From Imperialibacter roseus (lineage in GTDB: Bacteria; Bacteroidota; Bacteroidia; Cytophagales; Cyclobacteriaceae): DNA of 64,000 bases. Every line of letters starts with the position of its first letter. Positions within the stretch are counted from its first letter, which is position 1. The DNA lies in NCBI RefSeq assembly GCF_032999765.1, contig NZ_CP136051.1, positions 5,722,501-5,786,500 on the forward strand, read 5' to 3'. A model generated the notes under the pieces. That model saw nothing but the letters and a program-made list of their open reading frames with translations, was not told the DNA's origin and made no database searches. Below are positions 51,635-60,384 of this stretch, in pieces. A program made the translations under genes and the position numbers.

Positions 51635-52696
51635 CTAGTTGCGCATCTTTCGCAGGCCCGTTGAGTTGATGATCTTGATATTGCTGCCTTTGATTTCGAT
51701 GAGCTTTTCATCTTTGAAATCAGAGAGGGTTCTGATCACGGACTCCGGAGCAGTGCCAACAATATTGGCGAGATCCTCCCGGGGAATATTCATATTGAAT
51801 TCCTCTCCTTCGTTCTTTTCTTTGAACTTATCTTCCAACATCACCAAAGCCTCAGCTACTCTTTTTCTGACCGAGTTGTAGGCAAGCTTCAGGATTCTTT
51901 CCTCCATCTCCACCAAGTTGTTGGAAATCATTTTGATGAACCTGATGGAAACATCCCGGTTGCTGTTCAGTAGTTTGTAGAAGTCTTGCTTTGGGATAAG
52001 GCAAATTTCGGAATCCTCCATGGCCATGGCCGACTCAGTGTAGTTAGAATTCTGCAAAAGATCGATGTATCCGATAAAATCACCTTCTTTAAAAAGGCCG
52101 GTGATGTATTCTTTGCCGTCGTCGTTGGTTTTGTATGTTTTAGCTTTTCCGCTGTTGACAAAAAAGAGCCCGTGTGGAAGATTGCCTTCGTAAAAGATTA
52201 TTTCTTTTTTCTTAAATTTTCTGATGGTGCGGTCGGCCGACAAATGGCTCAGCTCATTTAACGCCTTTGCGTCATTCATAAAATCCGCAATGCCATCCAC
52301 ATCATTGGAATACTCCTTTCTGGCAATCTGGTTTTTGCGAAGCCGCAGTTCAATGATATCCAGCAACTCCACATCATCAAAAGGCTTGGTCAGATAGTCG
52401 TCGGCACCCATACTCATCCCTTTCCTAAAATCCTCTTTTTCAGATTTAGCGGTAAGAAATATAAAAGGGATGCCGGCCGTCTCAGGTAATTTCCCTAAAA
52501 CACGAAGCACACCATAACCATCCAGCTCAGGCATCATGATATCACAAATGATCAGATGTGGTAATTCCTTCTTGGCCTTTTCGATTCCCTCCTTACCATT
52601 GGCAGCTGTTATCACCTCATAATTGGAGAGCTCAAGAATCTCTGCGGTATTTTCCCGCATTTCCATATTGTCCTCAATAAGCAATATTTTAGTCAT
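51635..52696 (-). CDS. Response regulator with REC, cyclic-nucleotide-binding-like and Crp-type HTH domains
   Basis: The 353-residue protein joins a receiver domain (residues 1-120; Asp52 in ICDIMMPELDG, Lys in YLTKPFDD) to a Crp/Fnr-like effector domain (about 150-260; IIFYEGNLPHGLFFVNSGKA, FKEGDFIGYIDLL) and a Crp-type helix-turn-helix (NIPREDLANIVGTAPESVIRTLSDF). Phosphorylation of Asp52 likely controls DNA binding by the C-terminal HTH. It overlaps the upstream hybrid kinase by eight bases, implying co-translation, and is the output end of this cluster. Confidence 0.93.
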   Translation of the reverse strand: MTKILLIEDNMEMRENTAEILELSNYEVITAANGKEGIEKAKKELPHLIICDIMMPELDGYGVLRVLGKLPETAGIPFIFLTAKSEKEDFRKGMSMGADDYLTKPFDDVELLDIIELRLRKNQIARKEYSNDVDGIADFMNDAKALNELSHLSADRTIRKFKKKEIIFYEGNLPHGLFFVNSGKAKTYKTNDDGKEYITGLFKEGDFIGYIDLLQNSNYTESAMAMEDSEICLIPKQDFYKLLNSNRDVSIRFIKMISNNLVEMEERILKLAYNSVRKRVAEALVMLEDKFKEKNEGEEFNMNIPREDLANIVGTAPESVIRTLSDFKDEKLIEIKGSNIKIINSTGLRKMRN

Positions 52697-54338
52697 AGCT
52701 AGGTTGTGTTATCGGTATCGCCACCCTGAATTCGGTGCCTTTGTTTTCTTCACTGCTAAATTCAATATGTCCGTTCATTAGTTCAATATATTTCTTGACA
52801 ATATTGAGCCCCAGGCCTGTTCCCTGTATATTGATGGCATTGTTGGCCCTGAAAAACCTGTCGAAAAGATGTTGCTGATCCTTCTTCGGTATGCCAATTC
52901 CCTCATCTTTAACCGTGATTTTCAGGAGCCCATTCTCTCTACCCAAACCTAGGTGAATTTTTTGCCTTTCTCCAGAATATTTCGACGCATTGTTGAGCAA
53001 ATTGATCAAGATATTCTTAGTCATTTGCTCATCAACGTAGATTTCTCCAAATGTACCTTCCGCTATACTCAGCAGTATATCCTGGTCTTCCTTTAAAGTA
53101 GGGCTTATCTGAGAAACCACCTCACTAATCATTTGTTCCAAATCAAATGATACAGGGTTAAAGGTCGTTTTCCCTTCCTCCAATTTCCCCAAAGACAAAA
53201 AGTCGTTAAGAATATAGGTCAGGTTATTTACAGAAGATTTGATACGATGGACGTGTTTGTCTATTTTTTCCTTTTGATCCGAATCTGAAATATAACGGCC
53301 TATCAGAGACACTGAAGAAAGGATAGTGCTTAGTGGGGTTCTGAATTCGTGAGACGCTGTTGTGACAAACCTGCTCTTGAGTTCATTGAGCTCCTTTTCC
53401 TGATTCAATGCTCGGAGTACTTCCTTCTCTGCTTTTTTCCTTTCTGTAATGTTTTTACAAACAATCAATAGGTTCTGTATTTTCTCTTCGTCATCGAACA
53501 AAGGGACGGCATTGATCTGGTACTCCCTTTCGCCGTTGGCTACCGTCACTTCCATATTCAATGGCACACCTTTAAGTACCTTTTTCAAATTTTTAATGAA
53601 GGCTTCTTTTTGGTCTATAAAAGTCATCGAACTGGCATACGACCCTATCCATTCCTGCTTATTCCTCATTTCAGGCTCTTCGGCTTTCCCATCTACAAGG
53701 AGGAACCTTAAATCCTTATCTAACACACACAGCATTCCATCTGGAAAATTACTGGCTATGGCGCTGTATATTTTCTGGCTTTCTCTTAGAGCCTTTTCAG
53801 CCTGCTTTCGTTCGTCTACTTCTTTTTGAAGTGATTCATTGGAATAGGAAAGTCTTTCATTCGCTCTCGCCAAATCACGAGTCCTTTCCATCACTCTTCT
53901 TTCCAATTGCTGGTTCAGCTCCTTTATTTCGTTCAGGTTGAGAACGTGCTGAATGCCGTATCTTATCGAGCGTTCCAGCTGATCTGGATTAATCGAGCCT
54001 TTGACCATGTAATCGACAGCCCCAAGCCTTCTGGCCTCCTCGTCTATTTGCAGGTCACCCTGTCCTGTAAGTAAAATGAACGGGCCCATAATTCCCCTCT
54101 CCAAAGAATAGCTAATGAGGTCAAGACCGCTTTCAGCACCAAGCCTGAAGTCGACCAAATAGGCTTCGTGCTCATTTTGAAGAATTTTCACTTTTGCCTT
54201 TTCAAAATCAGGCTCCCACGCCAAAGTGTATGCCCCGGACGGAAAATCGGCTATGATGTCCCTGGTGATTAGAAAGTCTTCCTCATCATCGTCTATCAGA
54301 AGTATACTTATCGATGACCGATGCTGATAATTAGTCAT
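52689..54338 (-). CDS. Hybrid sensor with N-terminal receiver, PAS and histidine kinase domains
   Basis: The 549-residue protein starts with a receiver domain (Asp63 in YLVDFRLGAESG), a coiled-coil linker (NQQLERRVMERTRDLARAN), a PAS domain (about 185-300; IYSAIASNFPDGMLCVLDKDLRF), and a HisKA/HATPase kinase (His330 in TASHEFRTPLSTILS, NILINLLNNASKYSGE, LFDRFFRANNAINIQGTGLGL). It has no membrane segment, so it senses an internal signal or receives phosphoryl groups from the single receiver protein. It shares eight bases with each neighbouring gene. Confidence 0.92.
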   Translation of the reverse strand: MTNYQHRSSISILLIDDDEEDFLITRDIIADFPSGAYTLAWEPDFEKAKVKILQNEHEAYLVDFRLGAESGLDLISYSLERGIMGPFILLTGQGDLQIDEEARRLGAVDYMVKGSINPDQLERSIRYGIQHVLNLNEIKELNQQLERRVMERTRDLARANERLSYSNESLQKEVDERKQAEKALRESQKIYSAIASNFPDGMLCVLDKDLRFLLVDGKAEEPEMRNKQEWIGSYASSMTFIDQKEAFIKNLKKVLKGVPLNMEVTVANGEREYQINAVPLFDDEEKIQNLLIVCKNITERKKAEKEVLRALNQEKELNELKSRFVTTASHEFRTPLSTILSSVSLIGRYISDSDQKEKIDKHVHRIKSSVNNLTYILNDFLSLGKLEEGKTTFNPVSFDLEQMISEVVSQISPTLKEDQDILLSIAEGTFGEIYVDEQMTKNILINLLNNASKYSGERQKIHLGLGRENGLLKITVKDEGIGIPKKDQQHLFDRFFRANNAINIQGTGLGLNIVKKYIELMNGHIEFSSEENKGTEFRVAIPITQPSYD

Positions 54339-54795
54339 GGTTTGCGGGAAGTTCTACGATTTCAAACCAGTAGTGGCACAATGTATTCATAATCTCAACC
54401 AGCGCCTTGAACGTAACCGGCTTAGTGATGAAAGAATTCACCCCCAAGTCGTATGTCTGCATGATGTCTTCGTCTGCCTTAGAAGTGGACAGTACTACAA
54501 CGGGGAGAGATTTAAGCAGCTTACTCGATTTTATTTCTTTCAAGGCCTCCCGGCCATCTTTCTTGGGCATGTTGAGATCCAAAATGACAAGTCCGGGAGT
54601 TGGAAACTTTTCTTTGTCGTTATACGGGGGGCGGTTAAAAAGGTAATCCATCAACTGGACGCCATTTTCAACAAACTCTACCCGGCTAACCAAACCGTTT
54701 TCATCAATTGCTTCTTTAGCCAGCAGCCTGTCCTCCGGGTCATCTTCGGCAATCAGGATAAGTATTGTATTGTTTTTTGAAGTTTTAGTTCTCAT
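54331..54795 (-). CDS. Single-domain response regulator (Rcp1-like)
   Basis: The 154-residue protein is only a receiver domain: LILIAEDDPEDRLLAKEA, Asp73 in VILDLNMPKKDG, VVVLSTSKADEDIM and FITKPVTF. It is similar in organisation to Rcp1-type regulators that take phosphoryl groups from phytochrome-like kinases, and to shuttle proteins of phosphorelays. It overlaps the kinase gene upstream by 11 bases and the hybrid kinase gene downstream by eight. Confidence 0.92.
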   Translation of the reverse strand: MRTKTSKNNTILILIAEDDPEDRLLAKEAIDENGLVSRVEFVENGVQLMDYLFNRPPYNDKEKFPTPGLVILDLNMPKKDGREALKEIKSSKLLKSLPVVVLSTSKADEDIMQTYDLGVNSFITKPVTFKALVEIMNTLCHYWFEIVELPANHD

Positions 54796-55936
54796 GTCTG
54801 GTTTGCCTTTTTGATAGAGTTAGAATAAACGTAGCACCTACTCCTGGTGTGCCTATTGCTACGATATCTCCGCCATGTCGGTTAGCCACTCGCTTGCAAA
54901 TGGCCAAGCCTATTCCGGAGCCTTCGAATTTTTGACCCTCCAGCCGTTGAAAAATATGAAAAATTCGATCCGCATATTTTTGATCAAAGCCCGTTCCGTT
55001 GTCCTGGAAGGTGACTTCAACAGTCTCGTCGCCGGGAGTAGCCGTCAGGTGAGCCTGCTCCTGAACCGCCCTGGCCGAGATCTTTATTCTTGGCTTTTCA
55101 CCATCTTTCACAAACTTGATGGCGTTTGAAATCAAGTTTTGAAAAACCTGTGCCAATTGAGTATAGTCTCCGTCTATAGTGGGCAAGTCGGAAGCCTCTA
55201 CTCTAGTTTCTGTTTGCTCTATAAGCAGCTCAAGGTCGGTGAGCACTTCTGCCAAAACCTGATTCAAATCAACCTGTACAAATTCTCGGGTCTTTGATGA
55301 AATTCTCGAGAAAGACAATAGATCATTAATAAGCCGCTGCATTCGGCCGGCGGCGTTCAGCATTCGAGCCAAATAGTCTTGCCCTTGCTCCGACAAGTTC
55401 GGAGCTTCTTTATGAAGAAGTCTGTCTCCAAATGCCTGTATTTTTCTTAAGGGCTCCTGTAAATCGTGCGACGATACATAAGCAAAATCTTGTAGCTCCC
55501 TATTACTTCTCTCAAGCTCGGCGGCATATCTCCGCAGTTTTTCCCTTGATAGCTTCAGCTCCGTGATATCGTGAATGATACCTGTGAAAATCGTTTTTCC
55601 TTCAAATTGAATTTCCGTAACACTTAAGTAAAGAGGAAATTTAGATCCATCTTTCCTCTTTCCGCTTACCTCTCTACCTATCCCAATTATTTTTTTTACA
55701 CCCGTCGTCCGGTAGTTTTCCAGGTAAGTGTCGTGTCGGCTTCTGTCAGGTTCAGGCATTAACATTTTAATATTCTGACCAAGTACTTCCACTGGTTCAT
55801 AGCCAAACAGCCGGGCCGCAGCTGGGTTCATTGACTCAACAATTCCCTTTTCGTCAATTGTGATTATTCCATCAATGGCATGATCAAAAATGGCGCTAAG
55901 CCTGGCCTCTGATTCTCCGGTGGAATAGTTTTTCAT
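54785..55936 (-). CDS. PAS-domain sensor histidine kinase
   Basis: The 383-residue soluble protein has a PAS domain (residues about 10-125; AIFDHAIDGIITIDEKGIVES, FGYEPVEVLGQNIKMLMPEPD) and a histidine kinase of the phytochrome-associated type: His157 in FAYVSSHDLQEPLRKIQ, HATPase motifs NLISNAIKFV and SGIGLAICKRVANRHGG. The PAS may bind heme, flavin or another cofactor, and it resembles FixL-type PAS domains in the MNPAAARLFGY and HDTYLENY segments. It is the first gene of the cluster, so probably the input kinase. Confidence 0.92.
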   Translation of the reverse strand: MKNYSTGESEARLSAIFDHAIDGIITIDEKGIVESMNPAAARLFGYEPVEVLGQNIKMLMPEPDRSRHDTYLENYRTTGVKKIIGIGREVSGKRKDGSKFPLYLSVTEIQFEGKTIFTGIIHDITELKLSREKLRRYAAELERSNRELQDFAYVSSHDLQEPLRKIQAFGDRLLHKEAPNLSEQGQDYLARMLNAAGRMQRLINDLLSFSRISSKTREFVQVDLNQVLAEVLTDLELLIEQTETRVEASDLPTIDGDYTQLAQVFQNLISNAIKFVKDGEKPRIKISARAVQEQAHLTATPGDETVEVTFQDNGTGFDQKYADRIFHIFQRLEGQKFEGSGIGLAICKRVANRHGGDIVAIGTPGVGATFILTLSKRQTRHEN

Positions 55937-56165
55937 GGATTAAATATTATCAAAAAAGTGCTGTTTAATAGAGTCCGCTATAAGAGTGTCCACATTTACA
56001 AATCAGTAACAACATCAATATGGATTGTAAATATTTTCTTCTTTATCGGAAGAAGGTTTCCTCAATAACTATATGCTGGATGTATTTTCTGCTCCTATTT
56101 TGTAAAGATAAAATGAATTTTGTAACCGTCTTATACAAGTTCGATCTCTTGAGGCGATAAATGAA

Positions 56166-56196
56166 AAAGCATTGGCAAATGCCAATGCTTTAATTC
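56166..56196 (-). terminator. Intrinsic terminator of the beta-oxidation operon
   Basis: AAAGCATTGGC (56166-56176) pairs with GCCAATGCTTT (56181-56191) over four bases; on the minus strand the stem runs into TTC and T-rich sequence. It lies just beyond the thiolase stop. The rest of 55937-56165, upstream of the PAS kinase gene, is AT-rich and probably contains that gene's promoter. Confidence 0.8.
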
Positions 56197-56220
56197 TTTC
56201 TCTCAAAGAGTCTTTGATGA

Positions 56221-57396
56221 TCAGTTAAGTAACTCGAAAATACCAGCTACGCCCTGTCCACCGCCTACACAGGCGGTGACCATGCCATATTTTTTCTTCT
56301 GCCTTCTCAATTCATTGAAAATCTGAACCGACAGTTTGGCTCCTGTGCAACCGAGCGGATGACCAAGCGCTACTGCACCACCATTCACATTTAATTTCGA
56401 CATGTCGAAATCCAGGTTCTTGGCAACAGCCAATGCCTGAGCTGCAAAAGCCTCATTCAATTCAATCAAGTCAATGTCTGCCATTTTCAGGCCGGCTTGT
56501 TTCAACGCCTTTGGCACTGCGGCTACCGGCCCTATCCCCATTATTCTTGGTTCCACGCCAGCTGCCGTATAGGCCAGCATTCTGGCAATTGGCTTCAGGT
56601 TATATTGCTGCACCATTTTCTCTGACATCACCATCACAAAAGCTGCGCCATCAGAAGTTTGTGAAGAGTTACCCGCAGTTACCTTTCCGCCCATTCTGAA
56701 AACAGGCTTTAGTTTTGCAAGCACTTCGAGACTCGTATCTTCTCGTGGGCCCTCGTCGGTATCTACCACAAAGTCTCTCGTCTTTTTCTTACCGTCCTTG
56801 TCCACATACGTTTCGTGAACATTGATCGGGACAATCTCATCTTTGAATTTTCCGTCCTTTATTGCCTTGATGGCTTTTTGATGAGAGTGATAAGAAAATT
56901 CGTCAGCGTCTTCCCGGCTAATGTTGTAGTCTTTTGATACTTCCTCGGCCGTTAAGCCCATGCTGATATAATAGTCAGGGTTTTCGTGCGCTATTTTCCA
57001 GTTGAGTGCGGTTTTATATCCCATCATAGGCACCATCGACATTGATTCGGTACCCCCTGCAATAATACACTCTGCAGTTCCGGCGTGAATTCTTGCCGCT
57101 GCAATGCTTATCGCCTCCAGGCCTGAGCCACAATACCGATTCACTATCAAGCCGGGCACTTCCATCGGCAAAGCCAGCAATGAAATCATTCTACCCATTT
57201 GCATGCCTTGTTCAGCTTCGGGCACAGCGTTTCCCACGATAAGGTCGTCTACCCTTTTGGCATCAAAGCCCGGAACCGAAGCAACCAGGTGTTTGATGAC
57301 ATCTGCTGCCAGGTCGTCGGGGCGGGTAAAGCGAAAGCCCCCTTTTTTCGACTTTCCAACTGCCGTTCTGTAGCCGGCCACTATATATGCATTCAT
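56221..57396 (-). CDS. fadA: Acetyl-CoA acyltransferase (thiolase)
   Basis: Thiolase performs the last step of fatty-acid beta-oxidation, cleaving 3-ketoacyl-CoA with CoA. The 391-residue protein has the nucleophile Cys89 ([13 protein letters not shown]), the base His346 ([16 protein letters not shown]) and the second Cys376 (TACVGGGQG). It is encoded 29 bases downstream of the FadN-like enzyme gene, so the two form one pathway. Standard length for the family. Confidence 0.95.
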   Translation of the reverse strand: MNAYIVAGYRTAVGKSKKGGFRFTRPDDLAADVIKHLVASVPGFDAKRVDDLIVGNAVPEAEQGMQMGRMISLLALPMEVPGLIVNRYCGSGLEAISIAAARIHAGTAECIIAGGTESMSMVPMMGYKTALNWKIAHENPDYYISMGLTAEEVSKDYNISREDADEFSYHSHQKAIKAIKDGKFKDEIVPINVHETYVDKDGKKKTRDFVVDTDEGPREDTSLEVLAKLKPVFRMGGKVTAGNSSQTSDGAAFVMVMSEKMVQQYNLKPIARMLAYTAAGVEPRIMGIGPVAAVPKALKQAGLKMADIDLIELNEAFAAQALAVAKNLDFDMSKLNVNGGAVALGHPLGCTGAKLSVQIFNELRRQKKKYGMVTACVGGGQGVAGIFELLN

Positions 57397-57425
57397 AATT
57401 GTAGTCTTTTTGTGGTTAACAAAAT

Positions 57426-59828
57426 TTAGTTCCTCAACGGCTTGCCTTTGAACAAAATGCTGTGAATTCTTTCCACAGTTTTTGGCTCACCCGTCAGGCT
57501 GAGGAATGCCTCCCTTTCCAAATCAAGCAGGTATTGCTCCGACACTTCCGTCGGCGATGAAAGATCACCCCCACTCATGATGTAGCCAAGCTTTCTTGCA
57601 ATCAGGGCATCGTGCTCCGAAATATATTTTCCATACAGCATACCAGTTATGCCAGCTTCGAACAAAGCCAGTGACGATTGACCATGTACTTTGATGTCCC
57701 TTCGTTCCAAAGGCTGAGTATAGCCAGCTTCCGATAGTTCGATGGCTTTCCTTTTTGCGTCAGCCAAAAGGCGAGCTCTGTTCAGCGTGATTTCGTCAGA
57801 CGGTTTGATATAACCCAATGCCTTGCCTTCGTGTGCCGAGGTGGCCACTTTGGCTGTAGCGATCGTCATAAAATATTCCTGCAAATGATTGAGCTCCGGA
57901 TCACCGGGAGCATAAGAGTCACTGGCCCTCAGTGTCATTTCTTTTGTGCCGCCGCCCGCAGGAATCAAACCTACGCCAAATTCCACAAGGCCTATATACG
58001 TTTCGGCGTGTGCCTGAATAGCGTCACAATGAAGTGAAAGCTCGCAGCCTCCACCCAGCGCCATGCCCGAAGGGGCTGAAATTACTGGCACAGATGAAAA
58101 GCGAGCTTTCATCATCGTAGTTTGGAACTGGCGAATCATCAAATCGATTTCGTCAAACTCCTGATCGGAAGCATACATGAATAGCATAGCCAGGTTAGCA
58201 CCCGCTGAAAAGTTGGCACCCTCATTACCTATAACCAAGCCTCGATAGTTCTCCTCCGCTTTTGCAATAGCGAGATTGATTCCCTCAATTACTTCCTGAC
58301 CGAGAGAATTCATTTTTGTATGGAACTCAAGATCCAGAATACCATCACCGATGTCATAAAGTGTTGCGCCAGCATTTGACCAAACCACTTTGTTTTCTTT
58401 AAAAGCATCAAGGATAATAAGCCCTTCTTTTCCGGGAATTGGTTTGTACGACTTTGTAGGGATGTCGTAGTAAAGCTTCTGACCTTTTTCGAATTTGTAG
58501 AAGGATGTATTGCCTGTAGCTAGCATTTCATGTACCCATGGCGACACTTCCATTCCTGCTGCCTTCATCTTTTCGGCAGTCGCTTTTACCCCTACCAAAT
58601 CCCACGTCTCAAAAGGACCAAGCTCCCAGGCAAAACCAGCGCAGACAGCCTGATCGATTTTATAAAGCTCATCGGCAATTTCCGGAATTCTCATTGAGCA
58701 ATACCTGAACACATCGTAGAATGTCGCCCGATAAAACTCACCAGCTTTGTCCGTTGCATTGATCAGTTTTGGCAGGCGCTCTTTTACACTTTCAATATCT
58801 TTTACTTCTTCAAGCGATTTAAAGGAAGCCTTGGTTCTTGACCCATATTCAAATGTCTTCAGGTTCAACTCGAGAATTTCCTTCTCGCCTTTTTCGTTTA
58901 CTGTCTTTTTGAAGAAGCCTTGTTTTGTTTTGTCGCCCCACCATTTTTTATTGTAAAGCTCCTCTACAATTTTCGGTAGTTTGAATGTGTCCTTCGACTC
59001 GTCTTTTGGCAAGCCCTGCAACAAATTTCTTGATACATTAACTGTGGTGTCGAGCCCTACCACATCCATGGTTCGGAAGGTGGCCGATTTTGCCCGGCCG
59101 ATAATCGGTCCGGTCATTCTATCAACCTCACCGACAGTCAGTCCCATTTTTTCCACCACATGCATGCCCGACATCAAAGAGTAGACCCCTATCCGGTTGG
59201 CAATGAACGCAGGCGTGTCCTTACATAGCACAGTTTCTTTACCGAGGTACAAATCGCCATAGTGCATAAGGAAGTCCACCACCTTTTGGTCTGTAGCCGG
59301 AGTAGGAATGATTTCCAGCAATCTCAAATAACGAGGCGGATTGAAAAAGTGTGTTCCGGCAAAATGCTTCCTGAAATCCTCGCTTCTTCCTTCAGCCATT
59401 AGGTGGATTGGAATACCCGACGTGTTGGAAGTAACCAAGGTGCCTGGTTTGCGGAATTTCTCTACCTGATCATAGACCTTTTTCTTGATATCCAGGTTTT
59501 CAACCACAACCTCCATCACCCAATCACACTCCGCAATGGATTTCATGTCGTCATCAAAATTGCCTGTCTTTACCAGGCTTGCCTTTTTGGCGTCAAAAAG
59601 CGGAGCTGGCTTTGAAAAAATTGCTGTTTGAAGGGCGGTGTTTACAATTCGGTTACGAACAAGTGGGTGCTCCATTGTTAAGCCTTTCTTTTTCTCATCG
59701 TCCGAAAGCTCTTTCGGAACAATGTCTAAAAGCAAAACCTGAACACCAATGTTCGCAAAGTGACATGCTATTCTTGAGCCCATTACACCGGAGCCAAGAA
59801 CTGCCACCTTTTTAATAACTCTGTTCAT
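57426..59828 (-). CDS. fadN: Bifunctional 3-hydroxyacyl-CoA dehydrogenase / enoyl-CoA hydratase (FadN-type)
   Basis: The 800-residue enzyme covers two steps of beta-oxidation: hydration of enoyl-CoA and oxidation of 3-hydroxyacyl-CoA with NAD. The order is dehydrogenase first (AVLGSGVMGSRIACHFANIGV, THFFNPPRYLRLLEIIPT), then hydratase in the C-terminal half (NEGANFSAGANLAMLF, SAPSGMALGGGCELSLHCDAI, YIGLVEFGVGLIPAGGGTKEM). This order is as in Bacillus FadN, opposite to E. coli FadB. The start overlaps the end of the MarR gene by 17 bases. Confidence 0.94.
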   Translation of the reverse strand: MNRVIKKVAVLGSGVMGSRIACHFANIGVQVLLLDIVPKELSDDEKKKGLTMEHPLVRNRIVNTALQTAIFSKPAPLFDAKKASLVKTGNFDDDMKSIAECDWVMEVVVENLDIKKKVYDQVEKFRKPGTLVTSNTSGIPIHLMAEGRSEDFRKHFAGTHFFNPPRYLRLLEIIPTPATDQKVVDFLMHYGDLYLGKETVLCKDTPAFIANRIGVYSLMSGMHVVEKMGLTVGEVDRMTGPIIGRAKSATFRTMDVVGLDTTVNVSRNLLQGLPKDESKDTFKLPKIVEELYNKKWWGDKTKQGFFKKTVNEKGEKEILELNLKTFEYGSRTKASFKSLEEVKDIESVKERLPKLINATDKAGEFYRATFYDVFRYCSMRIPEIADELYKIDQAVCAGFAWELGPFETWDLVGVKATAEKMKAAGMEVSPWVHEMLATGNTSFYKFEKGQKLYYDIPTKSYKPIPGKEGLIILDAFKENKVVWSNAGATLYDIGDGILDLEFHTKMNSLGQEVIEGINLAIAKAEENYRGLVIGNEGANFSAGANLAMLFMYASDQEFDEIDLMIRQFQTTMMKARFSSVPVISAPSGMALGGGCELSLHCDAIQAHAETYIGLVEFGVGLIPAGGGTKEMTLRASDSYAPGDPELNHLQEYFMTIATAKVATSAHEGKALGYIKPSDEITLNRARLLADAKRKAIELSEAGYTQPLERRDIKVHGQSSLALFEAGITGMLYGKYISEHDALIARKLGYIMSGGDLSSPTEVSEQYLLDLEREAFLSLTGEPKTVERIHSILFKGKPLRN

Positions 59829-60288
59829 AAATTTTCTCTTCGTTAATGTAAGTATGGATCAGTTGTTTATCCTCTATGAGTTGATTGATTTGTGTGATGA
59901 CGTCAAAGAATACTTTGAGCTTTTCAGGCTCAACCTGGTCGATCACCATTTCGTTGAATGCGATAACTACCCGTTTTGAGAGCGTCTTCTGATACTTTCC
60001 CTTTTCAGTTAAAAATATCCGGACTGACCTGCCATCATTCGGGTCAGGCATTTTGTAGATGAGCTTCCGCTCTTCCATATTTTTGAGCATTCTCGTCAGG
60101 CTTCTTGCTTCCAACCCCATCAAAGGAGCTATTTTGGTGGCGGGGGTGCCCTCTTCGCTTTCTATATTGAGCAACACAAATCCAATCGATGTTGTAATAC
60201 CATCATTTTGGCCGGCCTGGTTGTACATCCTGGCAATGCTATGCCAGGCCACTTTAATATTATAGTCAATAGTTTCTTCTCTCTTCAT
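59812..60288 (-). CDS. MarR family transcriptional regulator
   Basis: The 158-residue protein has the MarR winged-helix pattern: DGITTSIGFVLLNIESEEGTPATKIAPLMGLEARSLTRMLKNMEERKLIYKMPDPNDGRSVRIFLTEKGK, with the recognition helix LEARSLTRMLKNMEE and the wing DPNDGRSVRIFLT. The ATG at 60288 (MKREETIDYNIKVAW) follows directly on a well-placed -7 box and palindrome; the upstream in-frame ATG at 60324 would lie in the operator. It likely represses its own operon, which encodes beta-oxidation enzymes, and may sense acyl-CoA. Confidence 0.92.
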   Translation of the reverse strand: MKREETIDYNIKVAWHSIARMYNQAGQNDGITTSIGFVLLNIESEEGTPATKIAPLMGLEARSLTRMLKNMEERKLIYKMPDPNDGRSVRIFLTEKGKYQKTLSKRVVIAFNEMVIDQVEPEKLKVFFDVITQINQLIEDKQLIHTYINEEKIYEQSY

Positions 60289-60312
60289 TCTAAAGGGATA
60301 ACGGGAGTATAT

Positions 60313-60334
60313 CAAATATAACAAAATTTGTTAT
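60313..60334 (-). promoter_or_regulatory. Palindromic operator overlapping the -7 box of the beta-oxidation operon
   Basis: ATAACAAA and TTTGTTAT (60318-60334) form a perfect 8-bp inverted repeat around one central base. On the minus strand TATATTTG (60320-60313) is a perfect TAnnTTTG -7 box that overlaps the palindrome by three bases. The start codon of the MarR gene lies 25 bases further. Binding of the regulator here would block RNA polymerase, so autorepression is the simplest reading. Confidence 0.6.
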
Positions 60335-60384
60335 GCATGCATACTATTTCTTGCCTGGCATTTGATCAATGCAGAAAAGTGTAT

